From contig NZ_FNET01000003.1 of NCBI RefSeq assembly GCF_900100275.1, forward strand, positions 372,001-436,000: a DNA stretch of 64,000 nt, given 5' to 3'. This document shows, in pieces, positions 7,675 to 16,018 of this stretch (positions are counted from its first letter, which is position 1; each line of letters begins with the position of its first letter). The translations under genes were made by a program, and so were the position numbers. The notes beneath the pieces are model-generated. The model had not been told where the DNA came from and made no database searches. It saw only the letters and a list, made by a program, of their open reading frames with translations. The stretch is from Lentzea albidocapillata subsp. violacea. GTDB taxonomy: Bacteria > Actinomycetota > Actinomycetes > Mycobacteriales > Pseudonocardiaceae.

Positions 7675-8802
7675 ATGAGCCAGGACATTCGCGAGTTCAT
7701 CACCCCCTTCACCGAGCTGCTGGGGTTCGGGGAGCCGACGCACCTCGAGCACGCCCACACCTGGATCCGCAACGAGCTGTTCGAGCAGCTCGCGGGCCTG
7801 GGCTTTCGGTCGATCGCCCTGGAGACATGTCGGATCCGGGGTCTGAGCGTCAACGACTACGTCCACGGCGGCCCTGGCGACCTCGACACGATCATGAAGG
7901 AGGGCTTCTCCCACTCGTTCGGGGAGAGCTGGCCCGCCAACCGCGAGCTCGTGCAGTGGATGCGCGAGTACAACGCGGACAAACCCGAGCGGGAACGCCT
8001 GTCGTTCCACGGCTTCGACTTCCAGACCGAGACGACCAGCGCGCCCAGCCCGCGTCCCTACCTCGAACACGCCCGCGACTACCTGGGTGAGGACGTGGAC
8101 CTGACGACCGACGACGAGAAGTGGAGCCGCGACGAGGCCGTCCTCGACCTGACCCAGTCGCCGGGGCGGTCGGAGGAGGCGATCAGGCTGCGTGAGATCG
8201 GTACCGGGATGCTCAGGCGGCTGCACGAGCGCAGGACCACCGATGAGGCCTGGGCCCGCGCGGAGACGTACCTGGTGGCCGGGCTGAGCCTGCTCCAGTA
8301 CCACCGGGAGTGCGCGGAACCGAGCCCGCTGGGTGTGCGCCTCAACCGCCTGTGTCAGCTGCGGGACGGCGTGATGGCGCGGAACCTGCTGGAGATCCGG
8401 CGCGCCGAGGCCGCGAACGGGCCGACGTTCGTGTTCGCGCACAACGCTCACCTGCAGCGCACCAACAGTTCGATGGAGATGGGCGGCGAACGGATCGAGT
8501 GGTTCTCCGCGGGCGCGCTCGTGGCGCCGATCCTCGGTGACCAGTACACCGTGATCGGCGGCACGCTCGGCCGCAACGACTCGATCGGGCTGGGTGAACC
8601 GGGCAAAGCCACCTTCGAGGGCCGGTTGCAGGACCGGTTCACGACCTGGGGCATCACGAAGGACAAGCCGGAGGGCTCGTCGCGCACCGACACCGGCGAC
8701 GATCCCATGCTGGCGATGGCCTACTTCCCGCTCGACCAGCACCTCATGGACGGCGTGGACGCTCTGCTGCACATCAGGGTTGGTCGTCCAGCGACGCGGT
8801 GA
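7675..8802 (+). CDS. Erythromycin esterase-like family protein
   Basis: The 375-residue protein matches the EreA/EreB-like fold: LGFGEPTHLEHAH near the N-terminus (conserved Glu and His pair), an ALETCRIRGL block, FHGFDFQ and VFAHNAHLQR with the conserved histidines. Members hydrolyse macrolide lactones or have unknown hydrolase roles, and many actinobacterial copies are not proven resistance genes. The ATG at 7675 gives the family's usual N-terminus; ATG 7657, with GGAG six bases upstream, is a real alternative. It overlaps the next gene, on the opposite strand, by 29 bases at its 3' end. Divergent placement from a double-HTH MerR gene suggests drug- or ligand-induced expression. Confidence 0.85.
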   Translation: MSQDIREFITPFTELLGFGEPTHLEHAHTWIRNELFEQLAGLGFRSIALETCRIRGLSVNDYVHGGPGDLDTIMKEGFSHSFGESWPANRELVQWMREYNADKPERERLSFHGFDFQTETTSAPSPRPYLEHARDYLGEDVDLTTDDEKWSRDEAVLDLTQSPGRSEEAIRLREIGTGMLRRLHERRTTDEAWARAETYLVAGLSLLQYHRECAEPSPLGVRLNRLCQLRDGVMARNLLEIRRAEAANGPTFVFAHNAHLQRTNSSMEMGGERIEWFSAGALVAPILGDQYTVIGGTLGRNDSIGLGEPGKATFEGRLQDRFTTWGITKDKPEGSSRTDTGDDPMLAMAYFPLDQHLMDGVDALLHIRVGRPATR

Positions 8803-9280
8803 TCCACGGCGCGACGGGCAGGTCGCGCGTGTCGCACTCGATCGCCAGCTTCAGGGTCCACCGCAGGGCTTGTAAAACGACTGTCGCAAGCTCCTGCGGC
8901 TGGCCGTTGGCCAGGGCGATCTCGATCTGCTCCGAGGCCGCGTCCTGGTCGCCGTGCACCTCGGCCAGCAACGCGCGGATCGCCGTGCGGACGGGCGGGT
9001 CCGCGTCGTCGATCTGGACCTCGTTGCCCTCCTCGTCGAAGACCTGCATCTTCACCGGGGTGGCGCCGCCGGAACCGAGCGAGCTGACCATGCTGCTGCA
9101 CTCGGCGAACAGCAGCAGCACGAGCTCACGGATCTCCTCGTTGCCCTCGGGCGACCCGCTGAGGTACCCGGTCACGAGGTCCACCGCCACAGCGTCTTCC
9201 CCGGCACTGGCGGCAGCCAGCGCCTCACCGGCCACGGCCGTCAGCCGTGACCAGCGATCTGGATCCTGTGGTGGTGTCAC
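8774..9280 (-). CDS. Conserved hypothetical protein, acidic, helical
   Basis: The 168-residue product starts at a GTG (9280) and is acidic and alanine-rich with no signal peptide or membrane segment. It has a long helical region with LVLLLFAECSSMV in the middle and a tryptophan-containing C-terminus. I do not recognise the family. The 3' end overlaps the esterase-like gene by 29 bases tail to tail, and codon use is typical of the genome, which supports a real gene. Confidence 0.65.
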   Translation of the reverse strand: MTPPQDPDRWSRLTAVAGEALAAASAGEDAVAVDLVTGYLSGSPEGNEEIRELVLLLFAECSSMVSSLGSGGATPVKMQVFDEEGNEVQIDDADPPVRTAIRALLAEVHGDQDAASEQIEIALANGQPQELATVVLQALRWTLKLAIECDTRDLPVAPWITASLDDQP

Positions 9281-9400
9281 AGGTACTGCCTACCGCGCGG
9301 TGTCACGCGTTCGCAATGCCCCATCTTGATCAGAGTGCTACCGGGGTATGTCACTCCGCAGGTCAATGTGCGAATCAACGGATCCACCTAGCATCGGCTG

Positions 9401-10519
9401 GTGTTCCGCGCGTTGTACCGAACCGTTCTCGGCCCCGATCGCACCCGAGTGCTCGCCAAGGCGCTCGGGCGGTGGCGCGTCCCGGTGCACGGCGCGCTGA
9501 TCATCTACGCTGCCGTGTGGGCGATCATCGCGAGCGCCGGCTACGTGCGCCAGGAGGACTCGGACGGCTGGTGGGTCGTCATCTTCCTGGTGACGCTCGT
9601 GCCGTACGTGCTGCTGATCTGGTCGCCGTTGCACGCCTGGCGGCTGGCGGTACCGGGCTTCTACTTCGTCAGCCTCCTGTGTGCCGGCGAGGGCGCCGAG
9701 GCCTTCCAGTACTGGACCGCGGTACCGCTGTTCGTCGCGGTCGCGGCGTTCTACTCGCGCGCGATCGTGATCACGGCCACGGTGATCAGCATGGCGCTGA
9801 TCATCGCCTCCCAACCACAGGCCGCGGACAGGGCCCTCTTCGTGCCCATCGTCGCCGCGGCGGTCTACCTGTTCGGTGCGCGCGGCAGAGCCGAACGCGA
9901 ACTTGAGGACGAGCGCGACGCGAAGGCCGCGCTGGAAGAACGTGCCCGCATCGCGCGCGAGATGCACGACGTCGTGGCACATCACATGTCGCTGGTGGTG
10001 GTCAGGTGCGAGACCGCGCCCTACCGTCTCAACGGACTGAACGAGGAAGCGCAGCGGGAGTTCGCGGAAGTCGGTGAGGCCGCGCGCGAGGCGATCACCG
10101 ACATGCAACGGCTGCTGGGCGTGCTGCGGACGAACGGTGAGGTCGCTCAACGGGAACCGCAGCCGGGCGTCAGCCGCATCGCGGAGTTGGTGCGGCCCGG
10201 CGACGAGGCCGAGGTCGACGTGGGCGACGTCCCGGAGGCGGTCGGCCTGACCGCGTACCGGATCGTGCAGGAGGCACTCACGAACGCCACCAGGCACGCG
10301 CCCGGCTCGAAGGCGTCCGTCCGCGTGCACGAGGACGAGGGCGTGCTGGAGGTGCTGGTGACCAACACTGCCGGCGGACCGTCCAGGGGCGGCGGCAGCG
10401 GGCAGGGTCTGGTGGGGATGCGGGAACGCGTCGCCGTGCACGGTGGCGCGCTGACCGCGCAGTCGACCGAGGACGGCGGGTTCCTGGTCAGGGCGAGAAT
10501 TCCGTTGGGGGACAAGTGA
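9401..10519 (+). CDS. Sensor histidine kinase, NarL/DesK-type (HisKA_3)
   Basis: The 372-residue protein has five or so membrane helices in residues 27-165 without a large outside loop. It then has a coiled segment leading to the dimerisation/phosphoacceptor box EERARIAREMHDVVAHH, with the phosphorylated His in EMHD, and an HATPase domain with EALTNATRHAPG and GQGLVGMRERV. It belongs to the actinobacterial DesK-like sensors that often detect membrane or envelope state. The start is a GTG at 9401. The stop overlaps the response-regulator start by four bases (GTGA), so the two are translationally coupled. Confidence 0.9.
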   Translation: MFRALYRTVLGPDRTRVLAKALGRWRVPVHGALIIYAAVWAIIASAGYVRQEDSDGWWVVIFLVTLVPYVLLIWSPLHAWRLAVPGFYFVSLLCAGEGAEAFQYWTAVPLFVAVAAFYSRAIVITATVISMALIIASQPQAADRALFVPIVAAAVYLFGARGRAERELEDERDAKAALEERARIAREMHDVVAHHMSLVVVRCETAPYRLNGLNEEAQREFAEVGEAAREAITDMQRLLGVLRTNGEVAQREPQPGVSRIAELVRPGDEAEVDVGDVPEAVGLTAYRIVQEALTNATRHAPGSKASVRVHEDEGVLEVLVTNTAGGPSRGGGSGQGLVGMRERVAVHGGALTAQSTEDGGFLVRARIPLGDK

Positions 10520-11169
10520 TCAGGGTGGTCGTGGTCGACGACCAGGAGATGGTGCGCGAGGGGTTCTCCGCACTGCTCGACGCGCAGGACGACATCGAGG
10601 TCGTCGGCGCCGCGGGCAACGGCGTGCAGGGCGTCGCACTGGCGCGTACGGTCAGACCGGACGTCGTGCTGATGGACATCCGCATGCCCGAAATGGACGG
10701 ACTGACGGCGACGCGGTTGCTGCTGGGCGGGTCGGACGACCTGAAGGTCCTCGTGCTGACCACGTTCGACCTCGACGACTACGTCTACGAGGCGTTGCAG
10801 GCAGGCGCGAGCGGGTTCCTGCTCAAGCACGCGCCCGCCCGTGAGCTGCTCAACGCCGTCCGCGTGGTGGCCGCGGGCGAGGCCCTGCTGGCGCCGTCGA
10901 TCACCAAGCGCCTGATCGAGGACTTCGTGCGGTCACGGCGCTCCGAGCGCGTCCGGCCCGCGCAGTTGTCGGTCCTGACCGAACGCGAGACCGAGATCCT
11001 CGTGCTGGTCGCGCAGGGCCTGTCGAACACCGAGATCGCCGCGCACCTGGTGCTGGCCGAGCAGACCGTCAAGACGCACGTGAGCCGCGTGCTCACCAAA
11101 CTCGGCCTGCGCGACCGCGCCCAGGCCGTCATCGCGGCCTACGAGAGCGGGCTCGTGATACCGGGGTAG
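10516..11169 (+). CDS. NarL/LuxR-family response regulator
   Basis: The 217-residue regulator has an N-terminal receiver domain (VVVDDQEMVREG, phosphoacceptor Asp in DVVLMDIRMPEMDG, conserved Thr and Lys in LTTFD and FLLKHAP). Its C-terminal LuxR-type HTH reads LTERETEILVLVAQGLSNTEIA. It starts at the GTG that overlaps the kinase stop. The likely target genes are the neighbouring envelope genes or its own operon; no operator can be named. Confidence 0.92.
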   Translation: MIRVVVVDDQEMVREGFSALLDAQDDIEVVGAAGNGVQGVALARTVRPDVVLMDIRMPEMDGLTATRLLLGGSDDLKVLVLTTFDLDDYVYEALQAGASGFLLKHAPARELLNAVRVVAAGEALLAPSITKRLIEDFVRSRRSERVRPAQLSVLTERETEILVLVAQGLSNTEIAAHLVLAEQTVKTHVSRVLTKLGLRDRAQAVIAAYESGLVIPG

Positions 11170-11230
11170 CAACGGGAAACGGCACGCCGGGGTGACGATC
11201 CGGGGCCTGTGGTCTTCCTAGTTTCGGTTC

Positions 11231-11941
11231 ATGCGCCGAGCCGTCCTGTTCCTCCTGCTGATCGCCCTCCCGTCGGTCGCGCCGTCGATCGCGCAGTGGC
11301 GTGCCGACGTCGCCCGCCGCGTCGCGATCGTCGGTGACCTGAGCACCGCGCGTGACGTCGTGGTCATCGTGCCGGGGTCCGATGTGGACGTCGGCAGGTT
11401 CGAGCGCACGGTCGGGCGGATGGCGTCCAACCTGTACGAGCAGGCACACCGCGACGACCTCGCGGTGATCGCCTGGCTCGGGTACCGGACGCCGCAGGGC
11501 CTCGGCGTGGACGCGATGACCGGCTCCTTGGCGCGCCAAGGAGCGGCCGCGCTCGTCGACTTCGTGCGGTCGCTGCAAACCCAGGCGTGTGTGCACGTCA
11601 TCGGTCACAGCTACGGGTCGGTGGTGGTCGGACTCGCCGCACACGAGCTGGACGTGGCGGACATCGTGTTCACCGGAAGTCCTGGTGTGCGGGCGGACTC
11701 GGTCGCGGAACTGGGGACCGGTGCTCGGGTCTGGGCGTTGCGGTCCAGTGGGGACTGGATGAGGTTCGTGCCCAACGCGCGGTTGTTCGACCTCGGGCAC
11801 GGCACCGATCCGGCAGCGGACGGCTTCGGGGCGACCGTGCTGCGGTTCGAAGGCGGAAAGCACGACACGTACTACGAGCCGGGCAGCGAGCCGTTGAACG
11901 CACTCGTCCGGATCGCTTCGGGTTCGGGGGAGAAGCTGTGA
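11231..11941 (+). CDS. Alpha/beta hydrolase, DUF1023-type, membrane-anchored or secreted
   Basis: The 236-residue protein begins with a hydrophobic signal or anchor (MRRAVLFLLLIALPSVAPS) and contains the nucleophile elbow IGHSYGSVV, a VVIVPGSDVD block for the oxyanion region, and candidate Asp and His near the C-terminus (SSGDWMRF, GGKHDTYY). This pattern fits the DUF1023 alpha/beta hydrolase family common in actinobacteria, whose substrates are mostly unknown. Its stop overlaps the next gene's GTG start by four bases, so it is coupled to the acyltransferase, which suggests acyl-ester metabolism at the membrane. Confidence 0.8.
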   Translation: MRRAVLFLLLIALPSVAPSIAQWRADVARRVAIVGDLSTARDVVVIVPGSDVDVGRFERTVGRMASNLYEQAHRDDLAVIAWLGYRTPQGLGVDAMTGSLARQGAAALVDFVRSLQTQACVHVIGHSYGSVVVGLAAHELDVADIVFTGSPGVRADSVAELGTGARVWALRSSGDWMRFVPNARLFDLGHGTDPAADGFGATVLRFEGGKHDTYYEPGSEPLNALVRIASGSGEKL

Positions 11942-12960
11942 GGAATCCGTTCATCGACGCCGTGCGGGCGATCGCCGTCGTCACGGTCGTGCTCGGCCAC
12001 TGGCTGGTGACCGCGCTCGTCGACACACCCACCGGCATGTACATCGACAGTCCGTTGAAACACTTTTCTTCGCTGACACCGGTTTCGTGGGTGTTGCAGA
12101 CGCTCGGCCTGTTCTTCTTCGTGGGCGGATATGCGGCCGCGCACTCGAAGACGCCGTTCCTCGTCCGGCTGAAGCAGCTTGCCGTGCCCACGGTGCTGAT
12201 GCTCGGCTGCTGGGCCGCTGTCCTCTTCGGACTGACGTTGCGCGGCGTGGACCAGGGCACCGCCTGGAACATCGGGTTCCTGGTCACGACGCCGCTGTGG
12301 TTCTTCGGCGTCTACCTGGTGCTGCTCGCGCTGAAACCGTTGGTGCGCAGGCTGGACGAGCACTCGTGGGGTGTGCTCGTCCCGGTCCTGCTGGTGCTGG
12401 TCGTGCCGTACGCGGTGTGGTGGGCGGCCTGGCAGCTCGGTTACTCCCTGGCGCGCAGGAGGATTCCCGGACCGCCGCTGCTGGTGCTGGGCGTGCTCGG
12501 GTACGCGCTGCTGACGACGTTCGGGGGCTATCCGCTGTCGGCGGTGGGCATCCCCGGCGAGGCCGTCTCGAACCTCAACCCGCCGAACTACGCGACGCTC
12601 GCGCTGGCGTTCGCGCAGATCGGCCTGGTGCTCACGATCGCGCCGCTGCTGACCAGGCTCGGCACGGCGAAACCCGTGGCGTGGCTGAACAGGCGGGCGC
12701 TCGGGATCTTCCTGACGCACCAGAGCGCGTTGATCACCGTGACGCTGACGCTCAGCGCGTGGGGCTCGTTGCCGGGGCTCCAGCAGCCACCAGATCATCC
12801 GGACTGGGTGTGGCAGCGAGTGCTGTGGCTGCCGGTGTGCGCGGCCGTGACCTGGGGATGGCTCCGAGCGCTGCAAGGCCGATCGCCACGGCGTGCAGCA
12901 CCACCACCGGCGGGCCCGGGTCCAGTGCCAGCATCGGCGGTACGCACGCCAGCGCCGTGA
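11938..12960 (+). CDS. Integral membrane acyltransferase-like protein
   Basis: The 340-residue protein has about nine to ten membrane helices. The opening IDAVRAIAVVTVVLGHW, with the catalytic-type His, and LFFFVGGYAAAHS and PLWFFGVYLVLL match the acyltransferase_3 fold that acylates sugars or lipids at the membrane. The same two motifs recur in the middle of the convergent phospholipase fusion protein, so the two are paralogous. The last 20 or so residues are Pro/Ala-rich and cross 209 bases into the end of that gene. The GTG at 11938 overlaps the hydrolase stop. Confidence 0.82.
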   Translation: MRNPFIDAVRAIAVVTVVLGHWLVTALVDTPTGMYIDSPLKHFSSLTPVSWVLQTLGLFFFVGGYAAAHSKTPFLVRLKQLAVPTVLMLGCWAAVLFGLTLRGVDQGTAWNIGFLVTTPLWFFGVYLVLLALKPLVRRLDEHSWGVLVPVLLVLVVPYAVWWAAWQLGYSLARRRIPGPPLLVLGVLGYALLTTFGGYPLSAVGIPGEAVSNLNPPNYATLALAFAQIGLVLTIAPLLTRLGTAKPVAWLNRRALGIFLTHQSALITVTLTLSAWGSLPGLQQPPDHPDWVWQRVLWLPVCAAVTWGWLRALQGRSPRRAAPPPAGPGPVPASAVRTPAP

Positions 12961-14776
12961 GCAGCCACGGCAGCCGGGTGTCGCAGCTGCCGGTACGGGC
13001 GGTGTGGATCAGGTACCAGCCGAGCAGCAGGTGGATGACGTTCTGCAACGGGTCCACGGGCAGCAGCACCAGCACGCCGTCACCGAGGAACCCGCTCACC
13101 ACGAACCCGAGCACGCCGAGCGTTCCGAACGACACGCCCATGGCCGTCGCCAGCCGCGTGCGGTGCGACTCGTGCGGCAGGAGCTGGAGCCGGACCAGGC
13201 GCCGCTCGAACCGGTGGAACAGCAGGATGAGCGGCACCAGCCCGAACACCAGCCAGACCGGCGCCTGCGTGAGCCCGAGCAACCCGACCAGCGCGCCGAC
13301 CCCGGCCAGGTACGCGAGGTACACCGTCATCGGCGCGCGGCGGGCGAAGTCCACGACGTGCCACCACCGCCCGTCGAGCCACGAGGTGACCCGCCCGCGG
13401 GCCAGCAGCGCCAGGCACACCTGCGCCACCCCGAGCACCATCATCGAGCGCGGGTAGTCGCTGAAGAACACCAGCGCGGGCAGCGTGACGGCACCCAGCG
13501 CGGCCAGCAGCCTGCGCGAGAGACCGGTCAGCGTGCCGTCCGCGTAGAAGAAGCCGATCTGCTGCATCAGCAACGCGCCGACGATCAGGTTCACGTATCC
13601 GCCGGTCTTCCAGTCCGTCGACGTGCGCGCGATCTCGACCGCGAGCGTCAGCAGCACCAGCACGAACGGCGCGGTGCGGCGGAAGTGCTCGTGCAGCCAC
13701 GCGGCCGCCGGCGTCGCCGCCACGGCGAGCAGATAGACCCCGAGGAACCACAACGGATGCGTGATCAGCCGGCTGTACGCCTCGACCTCGACGTCCATCA
13801 GGTTCAGCGCCGCGAACAGCACCACCCACAGCAGCACGAACGCCAGCACGGGCCGCAGCAGCCACGACGTCCGGCTCGACACCCAGCAGCCGAAGCCGCC
13901 CTGGTGCGCCTGCCAGCTGCGCAGGTTCGCGTGCCCGCCGGCGAAGAAGAACAGCGGCACCGCCTGCAACGCCCACAACCACGACGTGCCGAACCCTCTG
14001 AGGTGCGCGAGCGTCGCGACCGTCTCGCCGAGCACGAGCAGCGCGAGACTGAAGAGCCGCAGGAAAGTCGCGTACCGATCCTGCTCCGCGTGGGCGAGCA
14101 CCAGGGGCAGCGAGTTCGTGCTTTCCCGACGGCGGCCGTGCAGCCGCGCCAGCAGCAAGAACGCTACGACAGCACTGCCGAACGCCCACGCCACCACGGG
14201 TTCGTGGCCGGGCGCTCCCCACCGCTGCCGCCAGGAGTTGAACTTCAGCCCCATCGCGTAGGTCTCGGCCACCGCGTGACAGCTCTGCTCGGCACCGCGC
14301 GGGTTTGACCGGCACTGCGCGTGCAGGTCCGTCGCGAGCCTGTCGTCCAACGCCTTGCGTGCCTGCGGCCCGAGCGGATCGCCCTTGTGGTCGGCGTAGC
14401 GCAACAGGTCGTAGCCCAGGTCGTGCGCCCGGCACGCGGCACTGAAGTCCCACTCCGTGTCACCGGCCGGCCCGGAGCACCCGCCACCCGCGTCGACGAC
14501 CCGGAGCGTCCCGTCCGGCGCCGTGATGGTCTTGGGATCGCGCCCCATCTCGCGCGCGAAGTCCGACGGCAGGTTGAGGTACGGGTCGTGCGTCGCGGAC
14601 GGCGCCACGAACGCATCGACGGCGTTGGCCGCGGCGATCACGTCGGCGCTGGGCGGAACCCCGTTGTCACCGGTCGCCGGGCGGGAGGCGATCACCCCGC
14701 AGACGAACACCGCGAGCGTGATCACCGTGAACCGGAACCAGGCCGGGAGTCGGAGGAGGAGTTTGCGCGCACCCAT
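12752..14776 (-). CDS. Phospholipase A2-acyltransferase-like membrane fusion protein
   Basis: The 674-residue protein has three parts. Residues 1-30 form a membrane anchor. Residues about 45-180 are a prokaryotic phospholipase A2 domain with the active pair His118-Asp119 in CRAHDLGYD, a second Asp at 150 and paired cysteines. Residues about 190-545 form a polytopic domain sharing LFFFAGGHA and HPLWFLGVYLL with the convergent acyltransferase. The C-terminal 100 residues (VDPLQNVIHLLLGWY) look like a DUF4383-type membrane unit. Such a fusion could release a fatty acyl chain and pass it on, or remodel lysolipids; this is inference. The gene overlaps the acyltransferase gene by 209 bases tail to tail. 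Confidence 0.75.
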   Translation of the reverse strand: MGARKLLLRLPAWFRFTVITLAVFVCGVIASRPATGDNGVPPSADVIAAANAVDAFVAPSATHDPYLNLPSDFAREMGRDPKTITAPDGTLRVVDAGGGCSGPAGDTEWDFSAACRAHDLGYDLLRYADHKGDPLGPQARKALDDRLATDLHAQCRSNPRGAEQSCHAVAETYAMGLKFNSWRQRWGAPGHEPVVAWAFGSAVVAFLLLARLHGRRRESTNSLPLVLAHAEQDRYATFLRLFSLALLVLGETVATLAHLRGFGTSWLWALQAVPLFFFAGGHANLRSWQAHQGGFGCWVSSRTSWLLRPVLAFVLLWVVLFAALNLMDVEVEAYSRLITHPLWFLGVYLLAVAATPAAAWLHEHFRRTAPFVLVLLTLAVEIARTSTDWKTGGYVNLIVGALLMQQIGFFYADGTLTGLSRRLLAALGAVTLPALVFFSDYPRSMMVLGVAQVCLALLARGRVTSWLDGRWWHVVDFARRAPMTVYLAYLAGVGALVGLLGLTQAPVWLVFGLVPLILLFHRFERRLVRLQLLPHESHRTRLATAMGVSFGTLGVLGFVVSGFLGDGVLVLLPVDPLQNVIHLLLGWYLIHTARTGSCDTRLPWLLTALACVPPMLALDPGPPVVVLHAVAIGLAALGAIPRSRPRTPAATALAATPSPDDLVAAGAPATSPTR

Positions 14777-14935
14777 TGTCGCGCCAGGTTACGGAAGGGT
14801 CTCGGCAGATCGCCAGTTCGCCAGGTCAGGCGCACGCCATCCGCCGATCGGTGGATCCCGGGCCAGCCCCGGTGGAGTGCGCGGTGCACGACACGGACGA
14901 TGTCGCCCGGCCGGTCACGACGACAGGCTCGAAGC

Positions 14936-16018
14936 ATGAAACGCCTGCTCACACCCGATCTCGCTCGAGGCGCCATGCTCGCGTTGATCGCGCTGGTGAA
15001 CTCGGCCGTGTACCTCTACGGCCGCCCGTACGGAGTGCGTAATCACATCGTCGAGACGGACCTGACAGACCGGGTGGTCAGTGCCCTGGTGGTGGTGTTC
15101 GCCGACTCCCGCGCCTATCCGATGTTCGCCTTCCTGTTCGCGTACGGCGTCGCGCGGATGGCGCCGGAGCGGGCCAGGTCGCGCAACGTCTGGTTGATCG
15201 TCTTCGGGTTCGTGCACGCCGTGCTGCTGTTCCCCGGCGACGTGCTCGGGCTCTACGGCCTGCTCGGGTTCGGGGTGATCGCGATGAGCAGGCTGCGGGA
15301 CAGGACCCTGCTCGTGCTCGCGGTCGGCTGGCTCGTGCTGACCGCCGTGATCCAGGGCGGGGCCTACTCGATGCCGTCGAACGGTGAGCGGTCGTTCTTC
15401 TGGTCGTTCGAGACCGCGGACCCGCTGGCCGCGCTCGCGTTGCACCCGGTCGAATGGCTGATGACCCCGTTCGGGCTGCTCGGGGTCGGTGCGGCCGCTC
15501 TCGTCGGCGTCTGGGCCGCTCGCCGCGAGGTCCTGGCCGAGCCGCAACGGCACCGGCGGCTGCTGCGGCACGTCGCGACCTGGGGCATCACCGCGGCGGT
15601 GCTCGGCGGGCTGCCCAGCGGCCTCGCGGTCGCGGGCGTCTGGCACCCCGGCGGGCTGTGGCTCCTGGCCGCGGTGCACGCGGTCACCGGTGTCGCCGGC
15701 GGTCTCGGGTACGCCGCGTTGATCGGGTTGCTCTCGACGCGGATCAAGCGGCCGAACGCGGTCGTGCGCGCGATCGCGGCGTGCGGGGAGCGGTCGCTGA
15801 GCTGCTACCTGTTCCAGTCCGTGGTCTTCGTGCTGCTGCTCAAGCCCTACACGCTCGGGCTGGGCGGGACGCTCGGGTCCGCGGAGGTCGCGGTGCTGGC
15901 GCTGGCGACGTGGCTGGTCTCGGTGCTGCTCGCGGACCTGTTGCGGCACAGGGACATGCGCGGACCTGCGGAGACCCTGCTCCGAAAGGCGCGGGAGCTG
16001 CGAAGCTCACGGGCGTGA
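14936..16018 (+). CDS. DUF418-type polytopic membrane protein
   Basis: The 360-residue protein has about nine transmembrane helices. Opening residues DLARGAMLALIALVNSAVYLYG, the FAFLFAYGVARM stretch and the C-terminal SLSCYLFQSVVFVLL block match the DUF418/YeiB-like family, distantly related to membrane acyltransferases; function is unknown. The ATG at 14936 is chosen because it opens the first conserved helix. It overlaps the kinase downstream by a GTGA and so is probably co-expressed with that two-component pair, perhaps as an accessory sensor part. Confidence 0.8.
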   Translation: MKRLLTPDLARGAMLALIALVNSAVYLYGRPYGVRNHIVETDLTDRVVSALVVVFADSRAYPMFAFLFAYGVARMAPERARSRNVWLIVFGFVHAVLLFPGDVLGLYGLLGFGVIAMSRLRDRTLLVLAVGWLVLTAVIQGGAYSMPSNGERSFFWSFETADPLAALALHPVEWLMTPFGLLGVGAAALVGVWAARREVLAEPQRHRRLLRHVATWGITAAVLGGLPSGLAVAGVWHPGGLWLLAAVHAVTGVAGGLGYAALIGLLSTRIKRPNAVVRAIAACGERSLSCYLFQSVVFVLLLKPYTLGLGGTLGSAEVAVLALATWLVSVLLADLLRHRDMRGPAETLLRKARELRSSRA

